From Cyanobacteria bacterium RI_101 (GTDB lineage Bacteria; Cyanobacteriota; Cyanobacteriia; Cyanobacteriales; Microcystaceae): a stretch of 47,204 nt of DNA. Below are positions 18,050 to 26,387 of the stretch, piece by piece. Position 1 is the stretch's first letter. Each line of letters opens with the position of its first letter. The notes under the pieces were generated by a model. It ran no database searches, was not told where the DNA came from, and saw nothing but the letters and a program-made list of their open reading frames with translations. The position numbers and the translations under genes are program-made. The stretch is from the NCBI GenBank assembly GCA_016471375.1, contig WGLZ01000005.1:1-47204 (forward strand). Reading direction: 5' to 3'.

Positions 18050-18622
18050 GTGAGACGCGCTCTTCTCTGGGCGGCGCTGGTCTGGTGGGGATGGGCGCTT
18101 CCCCTCGGCGCCGAGCCGAAGACGACGATCCAATTTAAATACTATTGGATTTATCCCCGTAGTCCTCAAGAGCTGGCCCGGGAACTGGACGCCCGCTCTC
18201 CCATTATTTTTGAGGGCAAAAAATACCGCGGCTACACCCAATGGAGAGTCAGTTGGCGGTTTTATTGGCAAGAAGCGCCGCAAAGTTGCCGGATTATCCA
18301 AGTTAAGACTTACCTAGAGGTAATCTATACCCTGCCCCAAATTCCCCCGACCCATGGGACGACGCCGGAAACTCGCCAGAAATTTAACCGCTATTTTCAG
18401 GCGCTGTTTAAACACGAAGAAAACCATAAAAATTCAGGACTCTACGGCGCTCGGGACATTGAGCGGACGCTCTTAACCTTAGCGCCGGTGAAAACCTGTT
18501 CCGAGCTAGAACGTTTGGCGAACCAAACCGCCCAAGCCATTATCGAAAAATATCGCCGACGGGACAAGGAGTACGACCAACGCACTGATCACGGGCGCCG
18601 AGAAGGGGTGACCCTGGATTAA
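18050..18622 (+). CDS. DUF922-family putative secreted zinc protease
   Basis: A GTG-started, 190-residue protein with a signal peptide (MRRALLWAALVWWGWALPLGA). The body fits the DUF922 family, with FKYYWIYPRSPQEL and WRFYWQ early and an intact HEENH (HExxH) motif near residue 124, in a segment following FNRYFQALFK. DUF922 proteins are predicted zinc metallopeptidases of the periplasm; substrates are unknown. It lies 16 bases after the glycosyltransferase. Its stop codon overlaps the convergent M48 gene's stop in a shared TTAA. Confidence 0.75.
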   Translation: MRRALLWAALVWWGWALPLGAEPKTTIQFKYYWIYPRSPQELARELDARSPIIFEGKKYRGYTQWRVSWRFYWQEAPQSCRIIQVKTYLEVIYTLPQIPPTHGTTPETRQKFNRYFQALFKHEENHKNSGLYGARDIERTLLTLAPVKTCSELERLANQTAQAIIEKYRRRDKEYDQRTDHGRREGVTLD

Positions 18623-20625
18623 CCCCCCGATAAGAAGAGAGTTACTCCTCCCAGAACGGCGCCGAAGCCCAACAAAAATTGGCGGAGATAGGGATGCAAA
18701 AAGACGGGAACCACTGGGGCTGTGGGGAGAGAGAGAAATTTTAGGGTCAAGGTCGGCGTAATTCCCCGATTGACATAGCCCGTCACTCCGCAGGCGTCGT
18801 TTAAAAAAACCTCTATCTGTTGATCTAGCGGGTTAAAGGGCGGGAGCCAGCGCCGCCAGTAGGGATACACCACCGGAATGACGCCGCTCCGGTCGTGGAA
18901 ATAGAGTTTTGGGCGTCCCCAGCCCTGGGCGTCCAGTAGGCGCAGTTTGCCGGTCCATTGCACCTGGGCGCCCCAGAGGGGGCTGGTTTGCTCGCTGGTT
19001 AAGAGACTTAAAACCTCTGGCGCCGTCAATTGTCGCGGCAGTTGTTGAAGGATAAAAGTTTGAATCAGGAAACCCCATCCGAAGCCAAGCGCCAATCCAG
19101 AGCCTAAGCGCCAGGGGCAGTCGGGCCAAAATTTGGGGGTTAAGGCGGCGCTGAGCGCGAGGAACCAGGGAAAAAGCGCTAAACACCAATCCTGAATAAA
19201 AGCGGGATAGGCATTGAGTTTCTGAGTTTTAGTCTCCCGGCGAATTTCTTCGAGGGCGTATTGGCAACTGAGATCCAACTGCTCGGCGTAGCGCCCCAAA
19301 ACCTGGACTCGCTCTCCCAATAGGGGATGGGAACTGCGCCACTCGACCCAGCGGGCCCAAGGGTTAAACCAATCCCAGACGAGTAGTCGGCTAATGATCT
19401 GGCTAGAAAAATGAGATCCTCGTTCGCAGGATTGAGCGCTTTTCGGGTCGTAGACGCCAAAGTTCCTGAGACCTTCTAAAAAGAGGGCGGGGGTCTCCGC
19501 TTGGCGCTCCTGTTTGACCAGAGCTTTAGAACATTTCACCAGAGCGCGAATCAGACCGTTGGGATTTCCCGTCCATTGGCTGGCAAAATGGTCGGCGTAG
19601 TAGGTTCGGGAGCGAGCGAGGTAACGGTTTAAAAATTGGTTGTAGCGAAAGAGAAAAAGACAGAGATGGGCCGGCGCCCCAGTTAAAAGCCGCCCCCAGG
19701 GGGGGAATTCCCGGCGCCGAGTTTGCAGAAGCAGGTAGAGCCAATAGAAAAATTGCCCGCTACCGCTGACCCAGGCCATCAAGGCGCCGTCTCCCCGGGA
19801 AATGTGTCCTAGTTGTTGGGCCAGGAGCGCGGCGATTTCCTCCGGGTCTAGGTAACGAAAGACGCCTTTACTTAAACCCAGAAAGGCTTGCTCTCCCCGG
19901 CCGCCGTAGGCAAAGACCTGGGGGCGACGGTCGTTAATTAACCCCAAGCGGGGGAGGGGGATTTTCGCTTGACGGCAAAAGCGCAGGAGCAATTCTCCCC
20001 CCTCCGGGCTGTATTTCTGGATATCGCCGAGGTTAATGGGTTGAGTTTGATAAAAACGGCGTTGGAGTTGGTCTTGGACGGGAATAGCCAGGGCGCCGAA
20101 GAGAAACATAACGAGGAGACTGACGACCCCTCCCCAGGCGAAGCCTAGAGGCCAGGGAAAAAACAGCGCGCAGAGGAGTCCCAAAGGAACGGCGCCGCCC
20201 AGCCAAGGCAGGAGAAAGCCAAGAGCCAACACCAGACGATAACTATCGGCTTGACGGGGCCGAAAAAGCTTGACCGGCGCTTTACCGCTTCGACTGGCCT
20301 TGGGCAGGGTGGAGGGGGGAAGCTCCTCTTCGTCTTCCTCGGACGCCTCCGGCGTTAAAACAGACAATAATCCCTTGGCCCAGCGGTTTACTTCGGGATG
20401 GGGATGGTTGACCAAGTCTTGACAGTGGGAGACGGCTTCCTCGGTCTCGCCCTGGGCGCGGTAGGCCCGAATCAGCCCCATTTTGGCCTGTAAAAATTGG
20501 GGATTCTCCTGGTGGGGAAAGCGAGCGCAAAATTCCTTAAGTTTGGCGATAGCCGCTCCGTACTGTTGCTTCTGTAAATCCTGGAGTCCTTGCTCTAGTC
20601 GCTGGAGGGCGTCGGCGGGAATCAT
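18619..20625 (-). CDS. Degenerate M48 (HtpX-like) membrane protein with TPR-like N-terminus
   Basis: Residues 1-90 look like a short TPR region (AAIAKLKEFCARFPHQEN). Helices near 130-180 precede an M48 peptidase-like domain. At the usual HExxH position the sequence is QQLGH (residues 270-274, in AALLAQQLGHISRGD), so the first zinc-binding His and the catalytic Glu are missing, while the last His and a later Asp (YYADHF) remain. More transmembrane segments follow near 470-515. I infer a non-proteolytic or strongly altered member. The frame is intact over 668 residues, arguing for selection on a different function. Confidence 0.8.
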   Translation of the reverse strand: MIPADALQRLEQGLQDLQKQQYGAAIAKLKEFCARFPHQENPQFLQAKMGLIRAYRAQGETEEAVSHCQDLVNHPHPEVNRWAKGLLSVLTPEASEEDEEELPPSTLPKASRSGKAPVKLFRPRQADSYRLVLALGFLLPWLGGAVPLGLLCALFFPWPLGFAWGGVVSLLVMFLFGALAIPVQDQLQRRFYQTQPINLGDIQKYSPEGGELLLRFCRQAKIPLPRLGLINDRRPQVFAYGGRGEQAFLGLSKGVFRYLDPEEIAALLAQQLGHISRGDGALMAWVSGSGQFFYWLYLLLQTRRREFPPWGRLLTGAPAHLCLFLFRYNQFLNRYLARSRTYYADHFASQWTGNPNGLIRALVKCSKALVKQERQAETPALFLEGLRNFGVYDPKSAQSCERGSHFSSQIISRLLVWDWFNPWARWVEWRSSHPLLGERVQVLGRYAEQLDLSCQYALEEIRRETKTQKLNAYPAFIQDWCLALFPWFLALSAALTPKFWPDCPWRLGSGLALGFGWGFLIQTFILQQLPRQLTAPEVLSLLTSEQTSPLWGAQVQWTGKLRLLDAQGWGRPKLYFHDRSGVIPVVYPYWRRWLPPFNPLDQQIEVFLNDACGVTGYVNRGITPTLTLKFLSLPTAPVVPVFLHPYLRQFLLGFGAVLGGVTLFLSGG

Positions 20626-20689
20626 GGCGGGGGAGAAAAAAGGAGCATAGACAATAGATATCTAGATTTGGACAAAAAGGCAAACCCCC

Positions 20690-22216
20690 CTAAGCGCCGA
20701 CGGCTTCCTTGGCCGCGTACATTACCTCTAGGGAAATTTCCGTCAAGCCCCGCTCCCGGGCGAATTTTTCGGTGTTGCGCTTGACCTTGCCCCGGACAAA
20801 ACCGGGGACTTGGTTCAACTCCCGCTGGGCGTCGGCCCGCCAGTTGAGATCCGAGTCGGCGGAAACCCCTTTGGTGATCACTTCCTTGGTGTCGTGGCCG
20901 CCAAAAATTTCCAGTAAATGATCTTCCATACCGAGGGTGAAGGAGTTGTAAACCAAATCGGCGATTTGATTAGCGCCTTCGTAACCCAAAAAGGGTTTAT
21001 AGCCCAGGGGAAAGTTTTGGATATGGATCGGCGCCGCGATCACCCCGCAGGGGATATCCAGGCGCTTGCCCACATGGCGCTCCATTTGGGTGCCGAAAAT
21101 GGCCGCCGGCTCTAGGCGGGCGATGGCGTCGGCGATAGCGCCGTTGTCTTCGCTAATTAACACCTCGTCGCAGTGGCCCTCCACTTCCTGACGGAACCAA
21201 TCGGCGTCGTACTTGCAGTAGGTTCCGGCTAAAACGACTCGAATACCCATTTCCCGACTGAGGATTTTGGTCATGGCCGCGGCGTGGGTGCTGTCTCCAA
21301 AGACCACGGCCTTTTTGCCGGTTAAATTCTGGCAGTCGATGGAGCGGGAAAACCAAGCGGCTTGGGAAAGATGCAGGGTCTGCTCCTGGATATAGGCTTC
21401 GTAATCCGCCCCGGCGCCCTGGGCGTTGAGAACCCGTTGGATTTCCCGGATACAGCGGGCCGTTTCCATGACGCCCATGGGGGTAATAGCCACCGTCGGT
21501 TGCCCAAACTCCCGCTCTAGATAACCGGCGGCGCCGAGGCCGGTCTCCCGGTAGGGACAGAGGTTAAACCAAGCCTGGGGAAGGGTTTTTAACTGGCTCA
21601 CCCGAGCGCCTTCCGGGGCGACGACATTCACCTGAACGCCTAAATCCGCCAACAAGCGCCGCAATTCCGTACAGTCGTGGCGGTGGTGAAAACCGAGGGT
21701 GGTCATGCCTAAAATATTCGCCGAGGGCTGGGGCGTTTTGGCTTGGGCTAAATCCCCTTCTTTGCGGGCTTTTTCGCAGTAGAACTGGACAATTTGCTCA
21801 AAGGTGCGGTCGGCGGCTTGGAGTTCGTTGAAGCGGTAATGGTTCACGTCCGCCAGTAGGACGTCGCCCTGGGACTCCAACTGGGCCCGGTCGACAAAGT
21901 TTTTCAGGTCTTCCTGGAGAATGCTGGAGGTGCAGGTGGGGGTGAGGACGATGAGATCCGGGCGCTCTTCCTGATCCTTGCGGACAATATTCTCCACCAC
22001 TTTTTCCTGGGAACCCCGAGCGAGGACGGTGCGGTTCACTACGCTGGCGGTGACGGGGGTGTAATCCCGCTCCCGCTCTAACATGGAGCGCATGACGTTG
22101 AAATAATCGTCCCCCAGGGGCGCGTGCATAATGGCGTGGACGTTTTTAAAGGAACTGGCGATGCGGAGGGTGCCGATATGGGCGGGGCCAGCGTACATCC
22201 AATAGGCGAGTTTCAT
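20690..22216 (-). CDS. chlB: Light-independent protochlorophyllide reductase subunit B
   Basis: ChlB partners ChlN to form the nitrogenase-like catalytic component that, with ChlL, reduces protochlorophyllide in the dark. The start [18 protein letters not shown] is the family start and gives 508 residues, the usual length. [13 protein letters not shown] (cluster-binding region) and [13 protein letters not shown] are visible, and the C-terminal PCP-like domain ends [21 protein letters not shown]. An upstream open extension to 22297 is not conserved. It appears to be a single gene; chlL and chlN are not in the window. Confidence 0.96.
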   Translation of the reverse strand: MKLAYWMYAGPAHIGTLRIASSFKNVHAIMHAPLGDDYFNVMRSMLERERDYTPVTASVVNRTVLARGSQEKVVENIVRKDQEERPDLIVLTPTCTSSILQEDLKNFVDRAQLESQGDVLLADVNHYRFNELQAADRTFEQIVQFYCEKARKEGDLAQAKTPQPSANILGMTTLGFHHRHDCTELRRLLADLGVQVNVVAPEGARVSQLKTLPQAWFNLCPYRETGLGAAGYLEREFGQPTVAITPMGVMETARCIREIQRVLNAQGAGADYEAYIQEQTLHLSQAAWFSRSIDCQNLTGKKAVVFGDSTHAAAMTKILSREMGIRVVLAGTYCKYDADWFRQEVEGHCDEVLISEDNGAIADAIARLEPAAIFGTQMERHVGKRLDIPCGVIAAPIHIQNFPLGYKPFLGYEGANQIADLVYNSFTLGMEDHLLEIFGGHDTKEVITKGVSADSDLNWRADAQRELNQVPGFVRGKVKRNTEKFARERGLTEISLEVMYAAKEAVGA

Positions 22217-22379
22217 GGGTCGGGGTCTTCCGGGAAACCGGTCGGCAAAGTTGTTCTTCATTGTCCCAAACTTCTCCCGCTCCCTCACCCCGCGCAATTT
22301 TTCGCAACAATCGGCCCTCTGAACGTTAACCCGGCTCGGCGCTTGCCTTTGACCCCCCTTTTAGCAACCTGAAGGTTGT

Positions 22380-22620
22380 TTAATCGACACAATTCTTAAC
22401 GCTCCGTTGAGAGGCGGTTTGGCAGTCGTCCCTAACTCCCTCGGTAGATCCCCCTAAATCCCCCTTTCCAAGGGGGACTTTGAAGGTCAGTTCCCCCCTT
22501 CCCAAGGCTACCGTGTACACACAAGTCTTTGGTTTTGTCATTAACCTTATCTCGCCCCCTAAATCCCCCAATTCTGGGGGACTGGGGGGGCAAAACGAGG
22601 GTTAGGGGGGATCAAACAAC
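22380..22620. repeat. CCCCCTAAATCCCCC-type repeats and copy B of the TGTGTACACA repeat
   Basis: This gene-free stretch upstream of chlB and downstream of the coiled-coil gene contains CCCCCTAAATCCCCC twice (about 22450 and 22556). It also has a perfect hairpin CCCCCA-ATTC-TGGGGG at 22565-22580 and GGCTACCGTGTACACACAAG at 22506-22525, the partner of the repeat at 1335-1353. The hairpin may terminate the ParA operon. 22217-22379 holds the chlB leader with no recognised motif. Confidence 0.6.
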
Positions 22621-22623
22621 CGC

Positions 22624-23148
22624 TTAATCAAACCAGCCGATTTCTTCGTTGGATAAATGGAGGGAAGGCTGGCTCGGCGCCACATAGCGCCGGGGGGGGA
22701 CGTAAACTAGGGGGGAGCTTTGGCTCTGGAGTTGGCTAATTTCTTCTTGGGCTTGGGTTAATTGTTCCGCCAGGGGACGAAGCTCCGCCAGTTCCGCTTG
22801 CAGGGTCTGATTGGCCGCCAGGGCCGCGGATAAAGTCTGGTCTCGCTCCGTTAACGATTGGCTCAGGGTTTGGGTTTGGGTGAACTGGGCCGCTAAATCT
22901 TGTTTAGCTTGGTTTAAAGCCTGTTCTAAGGCCGCGGAACGCTCCCGCTCCTGTTCTAGTCGGCGCTGGAGGGCTTGATTTTCCGCGGTTAAGGCCTGAA
23001 TTTCGGGCGCCGGCTCGCTAGAAGTTAAGGGCTGTTCTTGAATCGGCGCCTCCTCTAGGGGCGGTTGCTCCGTCGGCGCCGGGGAGGTCGAAATTTCCCC
23101 CTGATTCACCTCTTCCCGCAACAAATCCGCTAGGCGCTTGCGACTCAT
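22624..23148 (-). CDS. Coiled-coil partner of ParA-type ATPase (candidate McdB)
   Basis: A 174-residue protein: a charged N-terminus MSRKRLADLLREEV, a disordered Pro/Glu stretch (20-50), a long Gln/Ala/Leu/Glu coiled coil (about 50-145) and a short tail ending NEEIGWFD. The gene begins directly after the ParA stop codon (TAAATG), so the two are tightly coupled. Order, size, Q-rich coil and a Trp near the very C-terminus match the described features of cyanobacterial McdB, which positions carboxysomes with McdA (family knowledge). A different ParA cargo adaptor remains possible. Confidence 0.6.
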   Translation of the reverse strand: MSRKRLADLLREEVNQGEISTSPAPTEQPPLEEAPIQEQPLTSSEPAPEIQALTAENQALQRRLEQERERSAALEQALNQAKQDLAAQFTQTQTLSQSLTERDQTLSAALAANQTLQAELAELRPLAEQLTQAQEEISQLQSQSSPLVYVPPRRYVAPSQPSLHLSNEEIGWFD

Positions 23149-23784
23149 TTAAACCAACTCCCGTAATAGCTCGTCCGCCACCCGGCGGTAGTCCGACTCC
23201 GCTTCTTTAGCTTGCTTACCCTTCCAGCGGGTAATGGCCACCCCGTCTAGCGCCGAGCGCTCGTGGGCTTTATAGTTGCGCACAAAGGCGTGGCAGGCGG
23301 GAATCCCTAACTCCATCAGGGTGTTTTGGGCCTCTAGGGTTTCCTTCAAACTGCGGGAATCTACTTTAGTTAATAAAACCCGATGGTTAACCCCTAGAGG
23401 CGTCACCGCGGAACGCACTGTTTCAATCAGCGCCGTCAAATCCATCGGCGCCGGGGGGGTGGGCAAAACCAGATAGTCCGCTAGGCGCAACACCGCTTGC
23501 AACGCTTGGGAACGCAAGGCCGGGGGCGTGTCGATGACGATAAGTTCATAGTTCTGGGGCAGGTTATTTAACCCGGCTGGCTCGGTGACGGAGCGAACCT
23601 CAAAATTTAATTGAGCTTCCCCGCGACTTAGCCACCAGGCGGCGGAACCCTGGGGGTCGGCGTCCACCAATAAAACCGCCCGCTTTTCCGCCAAAATAGC
23701 CGCCAAATTAACGGCGGTGGTGGTTTTTCCCACGCCGCCTTTGCCGTTGACCACGGCCAAAATTTTAGGGGGAGCCGTCTGCAT
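23149..23784 (-). CDS. ParA-family ATPase (candidate McdA, type 2)
   Basis: A 211-residue deviant Walker ATPase with KGGVGKTT near residues 15-22, VDADPQGS as the A' motif and [13 protein letters not shown] as Walker B. It lacks the N-terminal helix-turn-helix of plasmid ParA, so it would bind DNA non-specifically. Pairing with a small coiled-coil protein rather than parB or minE/minC suggests a cargo-positioning system. In cyanobacteria the best candidate is McdA of the type that keeps the signature lysine. Placement next to thrB carries no functional hint. Confidence 0.75.
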   Translation of the reverse strand: MQTAPPKILAVVNGKGGVGKTTTAVNLAAILAEKRAVLLVDADPQGSAAWWLSRGEAQLNFEVRSVTEPAGLNNLPQNYELIVIDTPPALRSQALQAVLRLADYLVLPTPPAPMDLTALIETVRSAVTPLGVNHRVLLTKVDSRSLKETLEAQNTLMELGIPACHAFVRNYKAHERSALDGVAITRWKGKQAKEAESDYRRVADELLRELV

Positions 23785-23788
23785 GGGT

Positions 23789-24709
23789 TCAGCTTATCAT
23801 GGTCGTTACCCGAGCGCCGTCTTCGTCGAGGCTAAGGGCTAAACCCTTGGCTTGAACCCCATGCTCCCGCCAGACGTTTTCTAAAGAGCGAACCACTACC
23901 GGCGCTTTTTCCGGGGAAGTTAGGGCCAAGAGGGTCGGGCCGGCGCCGCTGATGACCAAATTATAGGCTCCCGCGGTTCTGGCCATGGCCTTGAGGTCGG
24001 CGTAACCAGGAATTAAGGTCTCGCGGTAGGGCTGGTGAATTTTATCCTCCATAGCCGGCGCCAACCAATCCCCCCGTCCCTGGGCTAAAGCTTGGGTCAA
24101 TAACCCCAAACGGGCGGCGTTAAAAATAGCGTCGCTCCGGCTATAACTGGCGGGTAAGACGGCCCGGGCCGCGGCGGTGGAAAGTTCAAAGTCCGGGATC
24201 ATGACCACGGGGATTAAATCGGGATGCCATTCCAGGGGAATCGTTAACCCGTCCTCCCCCTGAACCGAGAGTTGGGCGCCGCCCAACAGCGCCGGGGCCA
24301 CATTGTCCGGGTGTCCTTCCAACTCGATGGCGAGTTTTAAAATTTCCGCCACTGTTAAGGGATTTCCCGCCAGGGTATTGGCTCCCACTAATCCCCCCAC
24401 AATGGCCGTGGCGGAACTCCCCAGACCCCGAGCCAAGGGAACCTCCACCTGAGCTTCCACTTTCACCGCGGGCGGCGCTTTTCCTAGGGTTTCGTAGAGA
24501 CGACAAAAGGCCCGGTAGAGCAAGTTATCCGGGTCGTCGCTCAGCGCCGGCAGATCTCCGTTGAGGAGGGTTAGCGTAAAGGCTGGAGCGTCGGCGGGTT
24601 GGGGCAAAAAGGTAAACCGGTTGTATAAACTCAGGGCGGCGCCGAGGCAATCAAAGCCGGGGCCGAGGTTGGCGGTGGTGGCGGGGACGGTGACGGCGCA
24701 GGGAATCAT
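23789..24709 (-). CDS. thrB: Homoserine kinase
   Basis: Phosphorylates L-homoserine with ATP in threonine biosynthesis. It is a GHMP kinase of 306 residues: the start [18 protein letters not shown], the ATP-loop [21 protein letters not shown] near residue 92, and the C-terminal motif [12 protein letters not shown]. All three GHMP motifs are intact. The stop lies 4 bases before the ParA gene's start, so the three genes on this strand are probably co-transcribed. Confidence 0.95.
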   Translation of the reverse strand: MIPCAVTVPATTANLGPGFDCLGAALSLYNRFTFLPQPADAPAFTLTLLNGDLPALSDDPDNLLYRAFCRLYETLGKAPPAVKVEAQVEVPLARGLGSSATAIVGGLVGANTLAGNPLTVAEILKLAIELEGHPDNVAPALLGGAQLSVQGEDGLTIPLEWHPDLIPVVMIPDFELSTAAARAVLPASYSRSDAIFNAARLGLLTQALAQGRGDWLAPAMEDKIHQPYRETLIPGYADLKAMARTAGAYNLVISGAGPTLLALTSPEKAPVVVRSLENVWREHGVQAKGLALSLDEDGARVTTMIS

Positions 24710-24757
24710 GGCGAGGAAGAAAACAGAAGACTAAGCGTTATTTCAAAAGAGAGAGGG

Positions 24758-25615
24758 TTAATCCAAGGGAAAGACCAACTGCTCCGCTTCAATCAAGTTG
24801 GGAAATTCTTTAAAAATCAAAGAACAGGATTTAACGTATTTTTTGACCCAATCCTGGGCCAGCTCGATTTGACCCGGCGTCATCCGCTCTTTCACCGAGC
24901 CGAGGTAGCGGATTTGGGCGTTGGCCCGGTCAATTTCAAACTGGGCGAACCACTCGGCGCCGGGGCGGGTTGTCTGCCAATAGCGGCTGGCCATGGTGTT
25001 CCCCAAGTAATGGTTCCCCAATTGCCCCAGATGGGTCAGGGTCATCAATAATTCCTCCACCGTTAGGGTCAAGGGTAAAAGTTTGGGCACGGCCCTAGCC
25101 GCGGGTTGTCCCGTTCCTAGGGTAGACGCCGCCACTTTTTTGAGACCGGCTTTTTCCGGGTTAAAGGCGCCGTCAAAGCGGGTGGCGGCGTTGTATTTAG
25201 CGCCGGTTAAGACCGCTCCCGTCAGGTTTGCGCCGTTGAAAAACGCTCCCTTGAGGCTCGCGTCTGTTAGGTTGGCCCGAGTTAGAAAAGCGCCGGTGCA
25301 GAGAGCGTTGTCTAAATTAGCCTGAGGGAGGTTGGTCTTAAGCAGATACGTTTTTAAAAAAGAAGCGCCCTGGGCCTTAATCCCGGTTAAATCGGCGCCG
25401 GAGAGGTCGGCTCCGTTGAGAAGCGCGCCGGTTAAATTGGCCCCCTGCAAGTCGGCGTCCCGGAGGTTCGCCTCCGTCAGATCCGCTCCGCTGAAATCGG
25501 CGCCGGCTAGACTCAATCCATGGAGATCCGCTCTCCGCAAACTTTGATTCTGAAAATCCCGTCGCCCGGCTTGGTATTGGCTGACGAGGTCTGAAGGATC
25601 GACGGGGGAGACCAT
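24758..25615 (-). CDS. Pentapeptide-repeat protein with C-terminal domain
   Basis: Residues 23-150 consist of A(D/N)LxX repeats (LRRADLHGLSLAGADFSGADLTEANL and onward), predicting a right-handed quadrilateral beta-helix. A separate C-terminal domain (about 180-285) contains LTVEELLMTLTHLGQLGNHYLGNTMASRYW, unassigned but seen fused to pentapeptide repeats in cyanobacteria. There is no signal peptide or membrane segment. Function is unknown. Confidence 0.85.
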   Translation of the reverse strand: MVSPVDPSDLVSQYQAGRRDFQNQSLRRADLHGLSLAGADFSGADLTEANLRDADLQGANLTGALLNGADLSGADLTGIKAQGASFLKTYLLKTNLPQANLDNALCTGAFLTRANLTDASLKGAFFNGANLTGAVLTGAKYNAATRFDGAFNPEKAGLKKVAASTLGTGQPAARAVPKLLPLTLTVEELLMTLTHLGQLGNHYLGNTMASRYWQTTRPGAEWFAQFEIDRANAQIRYLGSVKERMTPGQIELAQDWVKKYVKSCSLIFKEFPNLIEAEQLVFPLD

Positions 25616-25635
25616 AGAAACTACTTTTTTCTGAG

Positions 25636-25681
25636 CGGGTGATATTTTAGGGGCTGTAAAAATAGGTTATCCTATCACCCG
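25636..25681. promoter_or_regulatory. 9-bp perfect inverted repeat upstream of the pentapeptide gene
   Basis: CGGGTGATA (25636-25644) and TATCACCCG (25673-25681) are perfect inverted arms 28 nt apart, just before the pentapeptide gene start. The structure could be a leader hairpin or an operator. No known riboswitch is recognised. Confidence 0.35.
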
Positions 25682-25802
25682 ACTATTCAGACCCAGACTG
25701 GGCACTTTCCCTTGCTCCGGCGCTGGGTTGATTTGCCCTGTTTTTAGAGGGACTATTGAGCTGTATTTTTTTGTCGGACGGTGGCTCTGGGGAGCAAGAA
25801 AT

Positions 25803-26137
25803 TCAGGTTGTTGTCCGACTTCCAGAGAGACAAGAGGGAAAAGATTTAAATTTTTCCATTCTTCCTATTTGTGATTCCTGAAAGTGAGGTCTTTTTTGAT
25901 TGGCAATGTATGCTTTTTTGTTTTTATAAGCGGATATATTGTGGTTATTACTAAAAATGTCAGTTGTATTTCTAAATTACGAGTTTTACCTTTTATTTCC
26001 TTTAACTCTATAAAAATAATACAGTCTTCGTAAGTTAACATTTCATCATACCGCTTGCCATCTGATTCTCTAATTTCAACGCATTTATCAATAAAGATAA
26101 GCATTTTGGGAAAATTTATCGAGTCGCCGTCATCCAT
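25803..26137 (-). pseudogene. Frameshifted PD-(D/E)xK nuclease-like gene
   Basis: The first frame gives KMLIFIDKCVEIRESDG, then RYDEMLTYEDCIIFIELKE, which contains the spaced Asp and E-x-K of a PD-(D/E)xK core. Near position 25945 the homology-bearing frame changes. The shifted frame reads DIFSNNHNISAYKNKKAYIANQ and KRPHFQESQIGRMEKF, which looks like the normal continuation of such small nuclease-like proteins, and stops at 25803-25805. I infer a decayed gene of unknown role. The sequence is much more AT-rich than the backbone to its left and marks the island edge. Confidence 0.55.
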
Positions 26138-26155
26138 TACCCGGATTACGGAAAG

Positions 26156-26358
26156 ATTAAGCGCCCTAAAGTCCAGCCGAGAAGACCGAGGAGCAAAAAT
26201 CCCCCCAGCGCCGAACGGTTGAGGATTAACCCTTCCTCCACCAGCGCCGGGAAAGGAGAGACACCGTTAACCGACAGGGAAGCCAAGTTAACCCATTTTC
26301 CAAACGGGCGCTGAACCAGCCCCAATCGGTGTAGGGTTCCCGGCGGTGGCCCCCCTAA
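26156..26358 (-). pseudogene. Partial, internally deleted copy of the cbiB 3' end
   Basis: 26156-26250 matches 40600-40700 and 26262-26356 matches 40899-40991, both parts of the intact cbiB at 40587-41564, with about 200 bp missing between them and scattered substitutions. It has the same orientation as cbiB, so it forms a direct repeat with it across the island. It has no start and no open frame. I infer it is a duplication remnant left when the island was acquired. 26359-26387 is a short spacer. Confidence 0.88.
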
Positions 26359-26387
26359 GTGGCGCGCTTCATTCTTGAATCGGCGAT

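Noticed and set aside
22380-22571. 63-codon minus-strand open frame
   Set aside because: It consists of CCCCCTAAATCCCCC-type repeats translated by chance.
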